Positions 47,111 through 55,857 are shown, numbered from the stretch's first letter. The stretch: 64,000 nt of DNA from SABI01 sp963676605 (GCA_963676605.2 CAXXSP010000018.1:124001-188000); one strand, 5' to 3'. Translations and numbers: made by a program. The notes: a model not told the origin generated them from the sequence alone.

Positions 47111-47571
47111 TTCTTATTCCCCTCAACAAACTTCTTCATGGCATCGAATTTTTCTGCAGTCTCCCACACGATACGTTTGGTGAATACCATATTCCCTTCA
47201 TCGTCGGTATCAATGATCGCAAAGGTTCCCCTGCCGATATAGGATACTTTCTGTTTCTCCGTCGGTTTCTCATCTTCTCTGATTTTTTCAAGGACACAGT
47301 CAAAGTGAGCATATTCATCCTCGCCAGGACCGCTGAGAGCCTGAGCGATCGCCTTGATTGGCTTCGAACAGATGGTACAGAGGGGAGAAGGTTCTTCCAC
47401 CGTGAGAACTTCAATGGGATCGTAATCGGTGAGAGGCCTTTTCTTCTTCTGCCCCTTCGAAACCGGATCAAGGATAGAAGGTGTGTTTTTACTCTTCTTC
47501 TGCTTGCTGTTTCTGCGTCTTTTCTTCTTAGAGTTTTTCTGCTGTGAATTCTTCGGATTTTCCTGTGCCAT
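47107..47571 (-). CDS. Lys-rich protein with putative CxxC-HxxC zinc site
   Basis: 154 residues of unknown function. The first ~45 residues are almost all Lys, Arg, Ser, Gln and Asn (QQKNSKKKRRRNSKQKKSKN), probably disordered and nucleic-acid binding. A single treble-clef-like zinc site follows, CTICSKPIKAIAQAL and then HFDC about 15 residues later. The C-terminal half contains YIGRGTFAIIDTDDEGNMVF. It is coupled to coaD by a 4-nt overlap. An RNA- or ribosome-associated role is inference only. Confidence 0.7.
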   Translation of the reverse strand: MAQENPKNSQQKNSKKKRRRNSKQKKSKNTPSILDPVSKGQKKKRPLTDYDPIEVLTVEEPSPLCTICSKPIKAIAQALSGPGEDEYAHFDCVLEKIREDEKPTEKQKVSYIGRGTFAIIDTDDEGNMVFTKRIVWETAEKFDAMKKFVEGNKK

Positions 47572-47643
47572 CTCTCTACCTTCCTCTGTGCATCACACAA
47601 TACTTGAATACTGGATAAAATTCAACTGAGCGTATCAGATGAC

Positions 47644-47673
47644 GAAAGGCTTTGAACACAGTCAAAGCCTTTC
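47644..47673 (-). terminator. Terminator of the hexarate operon
   Basis: GAAAGGCTTTGA (47644-47655) and TCAAAGCCTTTC (47662-47673) form a perfect twelve-pair stem with a six-base loop, 33 nt after the DapA-family gene ends. The following T-tract is poor. Confidence 0.75.
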
Positions 47674-47705
47674 CAACGCTTATGCATGAGTGCTGATACA
47701 CGTAA

Positions 47706-48602
47706 TTACAGGAGACCGGCAGCTCTCAATTGCTCTCTCATCTCTTCCTGGAGCTTTTCAGGCGACTTTTTGGTGGGAAGGATCGGGTCACCGACCTTCT
47801 GTCCCACAATGTTCGCGTAATCCTTGGTTGAGACAGGGAAAGAAGATTTGTCCATCTGGAGACGGATCGGGTTCAGAACAAACTGTGCCTCAAGTGAACC
47901 ATCAAGGTCACCTTCCAGATATTTCTCATAAATCGAGCAGACAAGTGAAGGAACATAGTTAGCTGTCGAAGTGACTGCACCGACTGCGCCGACGGTAAGA
48001 CCCGAATAGATAAGGGTATCCTTACCGCACATCACCTTGAAGCCGACGTCTTTGTTTCTTCTGATGAATTCGATCGTCTGCGTCATATCACCGGAAGAAT
48101 CTTTCATTCCCACAATATTCGGTACGTTATGTGCGAGATCCTCAACGAGATCCTGGCTCATCGGGTATCCTGCCTTGCCGGGATTGTTATAGAGAAGAAC
48201 CGGTGTTTCAGGAACTGCCTGGGCGATTGTGACCAGATGTGTCCTCAGTTCATCATAGGTAGGCTTGAGGAACATCGGCTGCAGGATAGAAATCCCGGAG
48301 GCCCCCATCTCCACGCCCATCTTTGCAAGCCGTACACAGGTGCTGGTCCTGATAGCGCCGATACCCATATAAACGGGGACCCTGTCCTTACATTGATCTA
48401 TCATGATCTCAAGGGCCTGTGCCATTTCATCTTCGCTGAGCATATAGAACTCACCGTTGGAACCGAATGCGAGAACACCTGAGATACCGCCTTCAATCAT
48501 GAAGTCAATCTGGTTTCTCAGAGCCTTCTCGTCAAGCTTCTCATCAGAAGTCACCGGTGTGACAATCGGGGGAATAATTCCCTTAATAAATGATGTATCC
48601 AT
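47706..48602 (-). CDS. DapA/N-acetylneuraminate lyase family protein, likely ketoacid aldolase of hexarate catabolism
   Basis: 298-residue (beta/alpha)8 class I lyase. GIIPPIVTPVTSDEKLDEKALR starts the fold. FGSNGEFYMLSEDE replaces the usual G-T-T/S-GE loop, and VLLYNNPGKAGYPMS carries the catalytic Tyr. NIVGMKDSSGD holds the Schiff-base lysine. It follows the GarR-type reductase in an operon with two glucarate dehydratases, so its substrate is probably 5-dehydro-4-deoxyglucarate. Either aldol cleavage to pyruvate and tartronate semialdehyde or dehydration (KdgD) is possible; the neighbouring reductase favours cleavage. Confidence 0.8.
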   Translation of the reverse strand: MDTSFIKGIIPPIVTPVTSDEKLDEKALRNQIDFMIEGGISGVLAFGSNGEFYMLSEDEMAQALEIMIDQCKDRVPVYMGIGAIRTSTCVRLAKMGVEMGASGISILQPMFLKPTYDELRTHLVTIAQAVPETPVLLYNNPGKAGYPMSQDLVEDLAHNVPNIVGMKDSSGDMTQTIEFIRRNKDVGFKVMCGKDTLIYSGLTVGAVGAVTSTANYVPSLVCSIYEKYLEGDLDGSLEAQFVLNPIRLQMDKSSFPVSTKDYANIVGQKVGDPILPTKKSPEKLQEEMREQLRAAGLL

Positions 48603-48626
48603 CTAAAACCTACTTTTTAAAGAGGG

Positions 48627-48655
48627 CTTCTCTCCCCCCTGAGAGAGGAGAGAAG
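48627..48655 (-). repeat. Intercistronic hairpin between garR and the DapA-family gene
   Basis: CTTCTCTCC (48627-48635) pairs with GGAGAGAAG (48647-48655). In an operon this can protect the upstream message end or partly reduce expression of the last gene. Confidence 0.6.
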
Positions 48656-48700
48656 TCATTCATGTTGATATATACCCGGGATACAACCCGAATCATATGA

Positions 48701-49585
48701 TTATTTACCGATCTTGGTACCTGAAACCTTCGCATAGTACTGTGCGAGTCCGCTGTGGTCATCCTGTCCCTTACCATCTGCGTGGAGGGTTTCCATCATC
48801 TCTCTCACGAGAGCTGTGAAAGGAAGGGGAGAACCGACACCGTGTCCTGTGTCAAGTGCGTTTGCGAGGTCCTTGATGTGAAGATCAATCTTGAAACCGG
48901 GCTTGAAATTGCTTTCGATCATCATGGGGACCTTGGCATCCATGACCGTTGATCCTGCAAGTCCGCCGCGGATTGCGTCGAATACGAGGTTGGGGTCGAC
49001 TCCTGCTTTCTTCACGAGTGTGAAAGCTTCAGCAACAGCTGCGATATTCACACCTACTACGATCTGGTTCGCAAGCTTCGTGGTGTTACCTGCTCCGATG
49101 TCACCGCAGTGAACAGCTGAAGCACCCATGACAAGAAGCATATCCTTGAGTTCTTCGAACAGTGCCTTATCACCACCGACCATGATGGCGAGAGTTCCGT
49201 CAATTGCCTTTGGCTCTCCACCTGATACAGGAGCATCAAGCATCTTCACGCCTTTTGCCGCACAGGCCTTCTCCACTTCCTGAGAAGCGAGAGGGGCGAT
49301 GGAAGACATATCAACGAGTTTCAGACCCGCTTTTGCGCCTTCGAGCACACCGTTCTCTCCCATGACAACTGCCTTCACGTGGGGTGAGTTGGGGAGCATG
49401 GTGATGACGATGTCAACTTTGGAAGCTACATCAGCTGCTGAAGTACCAGCCTTCGCACCGGCAGCAACTACATCTGCTACGTTCGCCTCTGCAATGTCGA
49501 AAACTGTCAGGTCATGACCTGCCTTGATCAGGTTCTTCGCCATGGGCTTACCCATGATTCCGAGTCCTACAAATCCAATATTCAT
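48701..49585 (-). CDS. garR: Tartronate semialdehyde reductase (3-hydroxyisobutyrate dehydrogenase family)
   Basis: Reduces tartronate semialdehyde to glycerate with NAD(P)H. MNIGFVGLGIMGKPMAKNL is the Rossmann start, DAPVSGGEPKA the substrate motif, and GAGNTTKLANQIVVG carries the catalytic lysine. About 294 residues is normal. The frame is open 13 codons upstream, but ATG 49585 with AAGGAG 9 nt before it is the family start. It follows a glucarate dehydratase gene, which supports the GarR assignment over other beta-hydroxyacid dehydrogenases. Confidence 0.88.
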   Translation of the reverse strand: MNIGFVGLGIMGKPMAKNLIKAGHDLTVFDIAEANVADVVAAGAKAGTSAADVASKVDIVITMLPNSPHVKAVVMGENGVLEGAKAGLKLVDMSSIAPLASQEVEKACAAKGVKMLDAPVSGGEPKAIDGTLAIMVGGDKALFEELKDMLLVMGASAVHCGDIGAGNTTKLANQIVVGVNIAAVAEAFTLVKKAGVDPNLVFDAIRGGLAGSTVMDAKVPMMIESNFKPGFKIDLHIKDLANALDTGHGVGSPLPFTALVREMMETLHADGKGQDDHSGLAQYYAKVSGTKIGK

Positions 49586-49608
49586 CTTATGTATCTCCTT
49601 ATGTACGG

Positions 49609-50949
49609 CTAGCGTACCATACATGGTTTTTTACTGTCGAATTCCCATCCTGGTATGAGATACTGCATGCTCACTGCATCGTTTCTCGCACCGAAAGGAA
49701 GCTTCTTATATACCTCATTGGCCTTCATGACTGCATCCATATTGATATCGATTCCCAGTCCAGGAGCATCAGACACATGGATCTTGCCATCCTTGATCTG
49801 ATGAGGATTATGGGAAAGATGCTGCCCGTCCTGCCAGATATAGTGAGTATCCATTGCTGTGATATTCCCGGGAGCTGCCGCGGCGCAGTGTGCGAAGATC
49901 GCGAGGGAGATATCGAAGTGATTGTTCGAGTGGCTTCCCCAGGTGAGACCCCAGTCATTGAGTACCTGAGCGATTCTGATCGAGCCGCTCATGGTCCAGA
50001 AGTGGGGGTCAGCAAGAACGATATCGACGGCCTTCTGACCGATCGAGTGATAGAACTGTCTCCAGTCGGTGGCGATCATGTTCGTTGCTGTCGGGATACC
50101 GGTTCTCATCTTGAACTCACTCATCGTCTCACGGCCTGAGTATCCTCCCTGAGTACCGCACGGGTCCTCAGCGTAGGTGAGAGAGCTTCCCTTACAGAGG
50201 GCGACAGCCTCATCGAGCTTCCACGCACCGTTCGGGTCGATATTGATCCGTGCATCAGGGAAACGCTTCGCAAGGGCTTCAACCGCCTGCATCTCCTTCT
50301 CCCCTTCGAGGACTCCGCCCTTCAGCTTGAAGTCCTTGAATCCGTAATATTCCTTTGCCGCCTCAGCCTGTGCGACAATGCCTGCAGCATCCATCGCCTC
50401 GTTTCTTCTGTTTCTGAACCAGGGATTATCACTGTCGGACTCATCGATATAAGGAAGATCAGTCTTTCTCTTGTCAGCCTGGTAGAACAGGTAAGCAAGG
50501 ATCACGACATCGTCTCTCTGACGTCCGTCGCCAAGAAGATCGCAGACAGGCATTCCGAGGAATTTTCCCCAGAGATCAAGAAGGGCACTCTCGACAGCCG
50601 TCTCTGAGTGGACGACATCTTTCAGATTCTCAAGGTAGAGGTTCTGAAGCCCCTCCGAGTTTTTCGCCCGCTCATTATGTCTGTCGGTGAGACCTTTGAG
50701 AATGGACCGATAATCACTGATCTGTCTCCCCACTACAAACGGGACAGAATCTTCCAGCGCCTTCGTGATAGCCTCGCCGCCGTGAACTTCTCCGAGACCG
50801 GTATTACCGGTAGAATCTGTCAGGATTACGAGATTCCGGGTAAAGAACGGGCCATGAGCTCCGCTCAGAGAGAGGAGCATACTGTCATTCCCTGCTACGG
50901 GAATGACTTTCATATCTGTCACTACGGGAAATTTTTCTTTCAATGCCAT
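49609..50949 (-). CDS. gudD: Glucarate dehydratase family protein (enolase superfamily), copy 1
   Basis: Removes water from a hexarate such as D-glucarate to give 5-dehydro-4-deoxyglucarate. The 446-residue protein has the base FKLKGGVLEG (KxK), metal ligands in INIDPNGAWKL and YAEDPCG, the Asp in NMIATDWRQ and the His of WGSHSNNHFDIS, which is the GudD His-Asp dyad. It overlaps the tctA stop by one base (TAATG). A second paralogue at 54240 is clearly similar throughout. The two may differ in substrate (glucarate or galactarate epimers), which the sequence does not settle. Confidence 0.88.
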   Translation of the reverse strand: MALKEKFPVVTDMKVIPVAGNDSMLLSLSGAHGPFFTRNLVILTDSTGNTGLGEVHGGEAITKALEDSVPFVVGRQISDYRSILKGLTDRHNERAKNSEGLQNLYLENLKDVVHSETAVESALLDLWGKFLGMPVCDLLGDGRQRDDVVILAYLFYQADKRKTDLPYIDESDSDNPWFRNRRNEAMDAAGIVAQAEAAKEYYGFKDFKLKGGVLEGEKEMQAVEALAKRFPDARINIDPNGAWKLDEAVALCKGSSLTYAEDPCGTQGGYSGRETMSEFKMRTGIPTATNMIATDWRQFYHSIGQKAVDIVLADPHFWTMSGSIRIAQVLNDWGLTWGSHSNNHFDISLAIFAHCAAAAPGNITAMDTHYIWQDGQHLSHNPHQIKDGKIHVSDAPGLGIDINMDAVMKANEVYKKLPFGARNDAVSMQYLIPGWEFDSKKPCMVR

Positions 50950-52463
50950 TAAGCTTTTCCTTCTTCTTTTTCTTTCAGCTCTTTAACAGAAGCCTTATGG
51001 TTGTTTATAAGCGTCATCACCATGGAAATAATGGTAAGCGCGAGGAATGTTCCACTGATCGGGCGGGTGAATACTTCCCAGAAATTTCCGTTCGAATATT
51101 CGAGACCACGTCTGAGGTTCAATTCCAGCTGGTATTCAAGAATGAAGCCGAGAATAAACGGAGGAGCAGGAATCTTGAACTTGGCCATCATAAGACCGAT
51201 GAACCCGAACAGAAGGAGTCCCCACATATCGAACACACGGTTTCCAAGAGCGTAGGCTCCAATAGAACACAGTACGACGATGAGAGGGATGAGGATATGA
51301 TTAGGGACCTTGAGGACCTGTACAAACATTCTCATTCCGGCCCACATCAGGACTGCCATGAATATGATTCCGAGCACCATAGCAGCAAAAATACTGAAGA
51401 CAACATCCCCGTTCTGCTGGAACAGAAGCGGACCGGGCTGCATACCGTGGAGCATGAAACCGCCAAGGAGGATAGCAGTCGCACCATCTCCCGGGATACC
51501 GAGGGTGAGGAGAGGAATCATGGCTCCGCCGATCGATGCATTATTACTTGCTTCAGAGGCAATAAGTCCATCGGGAATACCTGTACCGTACTTCTCCGGA
51601 TGTTTGGATGAGTTTTTCGCGACTGAGTACGCGATAATATTACTGGTTGATCCTCCGATTCCAGGCAGGATACCGATACCGAGACCGACAAGTGAACTTC
51701 TGATCAGATTGAACCAGTTTCCTTTTAAATCATGGAGACCGAAACCAAGACCCTTCATCTTATATTTAAGGACCTTCACTTCCTGCTGCTTAGCTGATGC
51801 GGTGAGAAGGACTTCTCTGATCGCATACAGACCGACAAGCACAACAAGGAGATGGAATCCGCTTGAGAGCTGAAGGGAACCGAAAGTATATCGGGGTGTG
51901 CCGTCAACCGGGGAAAGTCCGATCGTTGCAATCATCATTCCGAACAGCGCGCTGAGAAGACCCTTAATGACGGATTTACCGGTAAGGGATGCAATAAGAG
52001 TCAATGCGAAGAATGTAACGGTAAAGTACTCCCAGGGACCGAACTTAAGAGTAAGTTTAGCAAGAACGGGAGAAGCGAAGATCATAACAGCAACACCGAT
52101 AAGTGTTCCGACAAGAGAGGCGAATACTGCGATACCGAGAGCCTTTCCCGCCTCACCTTTCTTAGCCATCGGAGACCCTTCGAAGGTAGTTGCTATCGAA
52201 GCCGGGGTTCCAGGCATATTGAGAAGAATAGCCGAGATGAGACCGCCGGAGATACCTCCGATATAGATTGCTGTAAGCATGGAAAGACCGATGTGAGAAG
52301 CCATCACGTACGTGACGGGAAGGAACATTGAAAGACCGGCCACTGTCGTAAGACCTGGAAGTGCACCGAAAATGATACCTACCATGACACCGAGAAAAAC
52401 CATAATAATCGCTGTGGGATCTGTGAAAATGGCTGCGAAGCCAGACATGAGTAATTCTAACAT
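50949..52463 (-). CDS. tctA: Tripartite tricarboxylate transporter, large permease TctA
   Basis: 504 residues with about 11-12 membrane helices. Family features are GALPGLTTVAGLSMFLPVTY near the N-terminus, ISGGLISAILLNMPGTPASIATTFEG, and GIGILPGIGGSTSNIIAYS in the middle. Ion-coupled uptake with a periplasmic binding protein. Substrate inferred to be a hexarate from the neighbouring dehydratases. Confidence 0.93.
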   Translation of the reverse strand: MLELLMSGFAAIFTDPTAIIMVFLGVMVGIIFGALPGLTTVAGLSMFLPVTYVMASHIGLSMLTAIYIGGISGGLISAILLNMPGTPASIATTFEGSPMAKKGEAGKALGIAVFASLVGTLIGVAVMIFASPVLAKLTLKFGPWEYFTVTFFALTLIASLTGKSVIKGLLSALFGMMIATIGLSPVDGTPRYTFGSLQLSSGFHLLVVLVGLYAIREVLLTASAKQQEVKVLKYKMKGLGFGLHDLKGNWFNLIRSSLVGLGIGILPGIGGSTSNIIAYSVAKNSSKHPEKYGTGIPDGLIASEASNNASIGGAMIPLLTLGIPGDGATAILLGGFMLHGMQPGPLLFQQNGDVVFSIFAAMVLGIIFMAVLMWAGMRMFVQVLKVPNHILIPLIVVLCSIGAYALGNRVFDMWGLLLFGFIGLMMAKFKIPAPPFILGFILEYQLELNLRRGLEYSNGNFWEVFTRPISGTFLALTIISMVMTLINNHKASVKELKEKEEGKA

Positions 52464-52473
52464 GATACGCCCC

Positions 52474-53052
52474 CTAACCTAAAATCCCACTCGGAAGGAA
52501 GAGTGTCAGGTATTTGGTGAAGATAAAATAGATAAGCACTGAAGCTCCGACTGAGAAGAGAATGATAAATACTCTCCATTTTTTCCGGTCTTCCTTCTTA
52601 ACCAGCAGAAATGATTCTGCGATAAGGAAGAAAGTACTCGAGAGGATAAAACCTATCGGCTGGTATGCAGCTATATATATGATCAGATAGATGAAAGAGA
52701 GAATAAGCTTGATTGAAACAAAACCGTCAATTCTTTCAATGATTGTGCCCTTCGGGGAATCAATGCACGCTACTTCATCCTCATCGCATACTTCTTCTTT
52801 GCTTTCTGTGGTGCCCTGATTATCATTGAGGATGGCTTTAACCTGTCTCTCCCGAACGATAACCTGCGCAATATGAGCGATACTCAGAATGATGACGAGT
52901 ACTCCAATAAGCTGTGGAATGGAACGGGAGTCAAGACCACGGTTACCGAAAGGGGTAAACGTTGAAATGGTCACTGTCCCGATGATGTACACCACCGCAA
53001 GAACAAGAAAGAAGACACCGATGTATACTTCTCTTTTTGTTTCATTGTTCAT
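52474..53052 (-). CDS. tctB: Tripartite tricarboxylate transporter, small permease TctB
   Basis: 192 residues with four predicted membrane helices (VYIGVFFLVLAVVYIIGTV, QLIGVLVIILSIAHIAQVIV, IKLILSFIYLIIYIAAYQPIG with FILSSTFFLIAE, and VFIILFSVGASVLIYFIF) and a cytoplasmic acidic loop (ESKEEVCDEDEVACID). It matches the TctB layout between TctC and TctA genes. The start has GGAGAG upstream. Confidence 0.88.
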   Translation of the reverse strand: MNNETKREVYIGVFFLVLAVVYIIGTVTISTFTPFGNRGLDSRSIPQLIGVLVIILSIAHIAQVIVRERQVKAILNDNQGTTESKEEVCDEDEVACIDSPKGTIIERIDGFVSIKLILSFIYLIIYIAAYQPIGFILSSTFFLIAESFLLVKKEDRKKWRVFIILFSVGASVLIYFIFTKYLTLFLPSGILG

Positions 53053-53081
53053 TTCTTTTTCTCTCCATTTAATTACATCAA

Positions 53082-53107
53082 ACTGGCCTGAACGAATTCA
53101 GGCCAGT
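53082..53107 (-). repeat. Intercistronic UUCG hairpin between tctC and tctB
   Basis: On the minus strand ACTGGCCTGAA and TTCAGGCCAGT form a perfect eleven-pair stem closed by TTCG, a UUCG-type stable tetraloop. It lies 26 nt after the tctC stop. Such hairpins usually protect the upstream message or end part of the transcripts, allowing more binding protein than permease. Confidence 0.8.
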
Positions 53108-53133
53108 GACATATACCTTAGTATAAAGGTTTC

Positions 53134-54112
53134 TTACTTGCCCTGAAGGACATCGCTGATAGCAAGAAGCTCGTCGCGCTGGTTGAGCCAGTGAGCTGAT
53201 GAGTCTGCAACGTTCATCCAGGTAACAGGCTGATACTGCTTTGCAATCTCTGCCTGGTAGCTCTTGTTGTTATTTACAACTTCGCCGACTGCGTTAGAGA
53301 ATTTTTCAACGATCCGGGGATCAGTTCCCTTCGGGAAAATCATTGTGTTCATGTAGTCATATCCTGCATTCACACCAACTTCTCTGAGAGTTTTCACTTC
53401 AGGAATAAGCTCTGATCTGTTATCGCTGGCAGTACCGAGGATCTTAAGGGTTCCTTCGTTCACATAGCTTTCAACCATACCGTAGTTGAGAGGTACGATG
53501 TCAGCGTGTCCGCCGAGAACTACCTGGAGTCTTTCACCAGACCCGCCAGATGAAACTACGTTAAGCTTTGCGCCTGCATTCTGCAGTCCGATAGCGATCC
53601 ACATAGTGGTTGCACCAGTGTTGGCAGTGAGTTTGACTTCACCGGGATGAGCCTGTGTGTACTCAATAAGTTCTTCAACGTCGTCATAGGGACGATCAGC
53701 AAGACATACGAGGAGCTCGGGTGATGCCTTTGAGAAGACAGAACCGACTTCAAAGTCTGCAATACCGTAGTCAGCCATACCAGCAGCTTCAGCAATACTG
53801 AGTGAGAGCTGGTGAACGAGAATAGTATACCCATCAGGCCTTTGCGTCCTTGACCTGTGCAGCACCGATTGTACCACCGCTTCCAGGAACGTTTGTTACA
53901 ACAACGGGCTTACCGAGGATCTCGGGAAGATATTTTGCAACAGCACGTGCGTTGAAGTCAGAGTTACCACCAGCAGCATAAGGAACGATCAGGTTGATCG
54001 GCTTTGTCGGCCAGTTGAGTTCACCATCAGTAGATGCTTCTTCCTGTCCCTGAGCACTTACGAATGTAAGAGAAAGGAAAAGGACCATGAGAAAAACGAG
54101 CAGTTTCTTCAT
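53134..54112 (-). CDS. tctC: TctC/Bug-family periplasmic binding protein, frame broken once
   Basis: About 325 residues. The signal peptide MKKLLVFLMVLFLSLTFVSA is followed by WPTKPINLIVPYAAGGNSDFNARAVA and VVTNVPGSGGTIG, typical of Bug proteins. The first frame (54112-53834) ends VKDAKA; the second (53877-53134) continues PDGYTILVHQLSLS. The expected junction DAKPDGYTIL is restored by removing one base near 53837-53840 (GG to G). It delivers the substrate to TctAB and is first in tctCBA. Confidence 0.88.
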
Positions 54113-54174
54113 TATAATTCCTCCAATTGATATAAATACCTAACATCTTTAGATATTCTTAATAACTAACTCAA

Positions 54175-54203
54175 ATTTTAAACGACTAATTTATATTTGT
54201 CAA
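54175..54203 (-). promoter_or_regulatory. Promoter of tctCBA-gudD-garR-dapA operon
   Basis: Perfect -35 TTGACA (54203-54198), 17-nt spacer and -10 TAAAAT (54180-54175). The -35 lies inside a perfect inverted repeat ATATTTG-T-CAAATAT (54193-54207), and the repeated AATATTATTTGAT box (54203-54215) adjoins it. GGAGG precedes tctC. Confidence 0.8.
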
Positions 54204-54215
54204 ATATTATTTGAT
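54203..54215. promoter_or_regulatory. Candidate IclR operator at tctC promoter
   Basis: AATATTATTTGAT, identical over 13 bases to 55684-55696 upstream of the second dehydratase gene. The reverse form TCAAATAAT recurs inside the iclR promoter (55838-55846). Confidence 0.45.
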
Positions 54216-54239
54216 TTTTTATAATATCTTTATACTTTC

Positions 54240-55568
54240 CTACCGAACCATGCAAGGGCGTTTCGGATCAAACTTCCATCCGGGAATAAGATACTGCATA
54301 CCTATTGAATCATCACGGCCGCCGAGACATTCCTTCTTATAGAGTTCATGAGCTTTCATGATCTGATCTCTATCAACTTCGATACCGAGTCCCGGTGCAT
54401 CCGGTATAGTTACGAACCCTTCCTCGATCTTGAGAGGATTGACGGTAAGTCTTTCAGTACCTTCCTGCCAGATCCAGTGAGTATCGATCGCATTGAGTCT
54501 TCCCGGGACAGCCGCAGCAGTGTGAGAGAACATAGCAAGAGAGATATCGAAATGGTTGTTGGAGTGGGAACCCCAGGAGAGGCCGAAGACATCACACATC
54601 TGCCCTACTCTCACAGATCCTTCCATAGTCCAGAAGTGTGGATCCGCAAGGGGAATATCGACAGACTGCAGCATGATGGAGTGAGCCATCTGACGCCAGT
54701 CAGTCGCAATCATATTCGTTGCTGTCGGTAAACCTGTCGCCCTCTTGAATTCAGCCATAATCTCTCGACCGCTGTATACACCTTCCGCACCGCAGGGATC
54801 TTCACAATAAGTGAGCACATCATGCAGGTCATTACAGAGCCTGATGGCATCATCCTTGAGCCAGCCGCCATTCGGGTCGATCGTAATGCGCGCATCGGGA
54901 AAAGCCTTCTTCAGAGCACGTACAGACTTGATTTCTTCTTCACCTGAGAGGACCCCTCCCTTGAGTTTGAAGTCATCGAAACCGTACAAATCACGTGAAG
55001 CACGAGCCAGTTCGACGATAGCATCCGGAGTCATTGCCTCTTCATGGCGGAGCCTGTACCAGTCCTCTTTTGCCGACTCATTTGAAAGGTAAGGGAGATC
55101 GGTTTTATTTTTATCGCCCACGAAAAAGAGGTACCCGAGCATCTTCACTTTTTCGCTGATCTGTCCATCACCGAGAAGCGCTGCAACAGGAACTTCAAGA
55201 TACTTTCCGAGAAGATCGAGAAGAGGTGCTTCGACCGCAGTCTTCACATGAACGCCGGTACGGAGGTCGAAGGTCTGGAGTCCTCTGACATCCTCTTCCT
55301 GTCCGCTTAAGGCCTCTTCAATGGCAAGGAGTGTATTTTTATATCTCCCGATAGAAGATCCGACAACAATGGATGTAACAGATTCAAGAGCATCCGTGAT
55401 CTTCTTCCCTCCGGGAACTTCCCCGATACCGGTAGCGCCTGTGCTGTCGGTGAGAATCACAACATTACGGGTAAAAAAGGGAGCATGCGCTCCGCTGAGA
55501 TTCAACAGCATCGAATCATGCCCGGCAACCGGAAATACTTCCATCTTTTCAATAACTGGTGTTTTCAT
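54240..55568 (-). CDS. Glucarate dehydratase family protein, copy 2
   Basis: 442-residue enolase-superfamily paralogue of the gene at 49609. It retains the same catalytic set: FKLKGGVLSG (KxK), ITIDPNGGWLKD, YCEDPCG, NMIATDWRQ and WGSHSNNHFDIS. Start ATG 55568 has AGGAGG. It has its own promoter and lies between the divergent iclR gene and the tctCBA promoter, so it is probably controlled by the IclR protein. Substrate differences from copy 1 cannot be read from the sequence. Confidence 0.87.
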   Translation of the reverse strand: MKTPVIEKMEVFPVAGHDSMLLNLSGAHAPFFTRNVVILTDSTGATGIGEVPGGKKITDALESVTSIVVGSSIGRYKNTLLAIEEALSGQEEDVRGLQTFDLRTGVHVKTAVEAPLLDLLGKYLEVPVAALLGDGQISEKVKMLGYLFFVGDKNKTDLPYLSNESAKEDWYRLRHEEAMTPDAIVELARASRDLYGFDDFKLKGGVLSGEEEIKSVRALKKAFPDARITIDPNGGWLKDDAIRLCNDLHDVLTYCEDPCGAEGVYSGREIMAEFKRATGLPTATNMIATDWRQMAHSIMLQSVDIPLADPHFWTMEGSVRVGQMCDVFGLSWGSHSNNHFDISLAMFSHTAAAVPGRLNAIDTHWIWQEGTERLTVNPLKIEEGFVTIPDAPGLGIEVDRDQIMKAHELYKKECLGGRDDSIGMQYLIPGWKFDPKRPCMVR

Positions 55569-55613
55569 GAAAACCTCCTATGTCTCTTAAGACAGATTTT
55601 TCATACGGGAAGA

Positions 55614-55643
55614 ATCATACTCACACACGCATCCTGATGTCAA
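55614..55643 (-). promoter_or_regulatory. Promoter of the second glucarate dehydratase gene
   Basis: Perfect -35 TTGACA (55643-55638), 18-nt spacer and -10 TATGAT (55619-55614), with an AGGAGG-containing leader of about 40 nt. Confidence 0.78.
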
Positions 55644-55683
55644 TGATAGTTATATATATTCAGATGATATTTCAGTTTTTTCT

Positions 55684-55696
55684 AATATTATTTGAT
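55684..55696. promoter_or_regulatory. Candidate IclR operator in the iclR-gudD intergenic region
   Basis: Second copy of AATATTATTTGAT, followed by ATTTAATA much like the sequence after the 54203 copy. It lies about 41 nt upstream of the -35 of the dehydratase promoter. The rest of the 295-base AT-rich intergenic stretch holds the two divergent promoters and nothing else I can support. Confidence 0.45.
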
Positions 55697-55829
55697 ATTT
55701 AATAGGAACACTTTGAATTTTTCATCAAATTGACCCGATAAAAACGTATAAGTACACATGTAAATACAAACTTATAGATTATAATTAGATATTTGGATAT
55801 ATTTCTCATGAGATTTTATAAATAAATGA

Positions 55830-55857
55830 TTGATTTTTCAAATAATTACAGTATGAT
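55830..55857 (+). promoter_or_regulatory. Promoter of the IclR regulator gene, implies leaderless mRNA
   Basis: -35 TTGATT (55830-55835), 16-nt spacer and -10 TATGAT (55852-55857), ending six bases before ATG 55864. The spacer contains TCAAATAAT, the inverse of the candidate operator core, which suggests autoregulation. Confidence 0.65.
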
